Below are positions 63,335 through 64,000 of a stretch of DNA of 64,000 nt, piece by piece. The DNA lies in contig NZ_FOXX01000005.1 in assembly GCF_900115845.1 (NCBI RefSeq), forward strand, positions 124,001 to 188,000, in the 5' to 3' direction. The position numbers were made by a program, and so were the translations under genes. The notes below the pieces were generated by a model, which had not been told where the DNA came from, made no database searches, and saw nothing but the letters and a program-made list of their open reading frames with translations. Positions within the stretch are counted from its first letter, which is position 1. Each line of letters starts with the position of its first letter. The stretch is from Priestia endophytica DSM 13796 (GTDB lineage: Bacteria; Bacillota; Bacilli; Bacillales; Bacillaceae_H).

Positions 63335-63416
63335 TGAGTTAAAAGTATGCAGAAAGCGAATGCTTTTTGTGAATCATCTTAAAATTAAGTCATTTACAGG
63401 TGAAGAGGTGTGGGGA

Positions 63417-64000
63417 ATGAAAAAGCTATTATTATTAACAACAGGGGGAACCATTGCTTCAGTTGAAGGAGAAAATGGACTTTCACCAGCTGTAAAAGCA
63501 GACGAACTGTTGAGTTATGTATCAGAGCTTGATAATGATTACACGATGGAAACAAAATCACTTATGAATCTTGATAGTACAAACATGCAGCCTGAAGATT
63601 GGGTGAAGATGGCGAACGCTGTGCAGGAACATTACGATGAATATGATGGATTTGTCATTACGCATGGAACAGACACAATGGCTTACACATCTGCAGCTCT
63701 TTCTTACATGCTTCAGCATGCAAGAAAGCCAATCGTTATTACAGGTTCACAAATTCCCATTACGTTTAAGAAAACGGATGCCAAGAAGAACATCACAGAT
63801 GCTATTCGTTTTGCTTGTGAAGGCGTTGGAGGAGTTTATGTTGTCTTTGATGGACGCGTTATTCAAGGAACAAGAGCGATTAAGTTAAGAACGAAAAGCT
63901 ATGATGCTTTTGAAAGTATTAATTATCCTTATATAGCGTTTATAAATGAAGATGGCATTGAATACAACAAAAAAATAAAGGAAGAACAGCATAAATTTAC
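63417..64000 (+). CDS. ansA: L-asparaginase, 5' part
   Basis: Partial: the frame is open from ATG 63417 to the end of the window (194 codons). GAGGTGTGGGG precedes the ATG. It hydrolyses asparagine to aspartate and ammonia. The two catalytic threonines are in [10 protein letters not shown] (Thr12) and [11 protein letters not shown], together with the Asp and a conserved Lys in FKKTDAKKN. No signal peptide, so it is the cytoplasmic type I enzyme. An aspartase gene (ansB) may follow outside the window. Confidence 0.94.
   Translation, partial: MKKLLLLTTGGTIASVEGENGLSPAVKADELLSYVSELDNDYTMETKSLMNLDSTNMQPEDWVKMANAVQEHYDEYDGFVITHGTDTMAYTSAALSYMLQHARKPIVITGSQIPITFKKTDAKKNITDAIRFACEGVGGVYVVFDGRVIQGTRAIKLRTKSYDAFESINYPYIAFINEDGIEYNKKIKEEQHKF

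Overview
The window is a chromosomal segment of a low-GC, endospore-forming Gram-positive bacterium of the family Bacillaceae (Bacillus/Priestia type). Support comes from gene content and order that closely follow the Bacillus subtilis chromosome (prfB-cccB-ftsEX, ctpB, minJ, uvrBA, yvlABCD, hprK-lgt-ppaX, the his operon, trxB, rapZ-yvcK-whiA-crh, clpP, sigL, cggR-gapA-pgk-tpiA-gpmI-eno, secG-est-rnr-smpB-ssrA), from GGAGG-type ribosome binding sites with many GTG and TTG starts, and from sites of Firmicute regulators (CggR, CtsR, LexA, sigma-W, and sigma-F/G-like promoters). The species cannot be fixed from the sequence alone.

Layout. 1-7.4 kb holds the end of peptide release factor 2, a lipoprotein cytochrome c, the FtsEX module with a coiled-coil M23 peptidoglycan hydrolase directly behind it, the CtpB protease and the division-site protein MinJ. 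7.4-17.3 kb is the most accessory-looking part: a TetR repressor divergent from an RND efflux pump with three clear operator copies, an MFS transporter, a cysteine-rich copper-binding-type protein, a mini PspC protein, and a CitS/CitT-type two-component system with a TctC-type binding lipoprotein. 17.4-24.4 kb holds uvrBA with an SOS box, then the yvlABCD envelope operon behind a sigma-W promoter. 24.5-28.5 kb is hprK-lgt-yvoD-ppaX-yvoF, followed by the cystine transporter TcyP and a complete, tightly overlapped hisZGDBHAFI operon (30.1-36.7 kb). 36.9-44 kb has a TPR/HTH protein, thioredoxin reductase, the nudix-rapZ-yvcK-whiA-crh cluster and convergent clpP. 44.4-54.6 kb carries a tRNA-Arg(CCG), a low-complexity lipoprotein, sigma-54, a glutaredoxin-like protein and the glycolytic operon with its CggR operator. 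54.7-59.3 kb is secG, a carboxylesterase, RNase R, SmpB and tmRNA. 59.3-64 kb has a DUF4177 protein, a Pit phosphate transporter with no ordinary start codon, a catalase behind a sigma-F-like promoter, and a divergent AnsR-type repressor/asparaginase pair cut by the window end.

How the parts work together. Several neighbours are functional partners: HPr kinase and the PPi-hydrolysing PpaX, with Crh (a target of HPr kinase) further along; SmpB, tmRNA and RNase R in trans-translation; FtsEX with a candidate hydrolase; HisZ with short-form HisG; CggR repressing its own glycolytic operon.

I found no CRISPR array, insertion sequence, prophage, toxin-antitoxin or defence island. The window is mainly core genome, and the items that deserve a second look are regulatory or architectural: the TetR operator triplet, the orphan TctC/two-component unit, the gapA-pgk leader hairpins, the unusual pit start with a 25-codon ORF in front, and the sporulation-type promoters. 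Promoters and operators were read by eye against known consensus sequences and are inferences unless stated otherwise.
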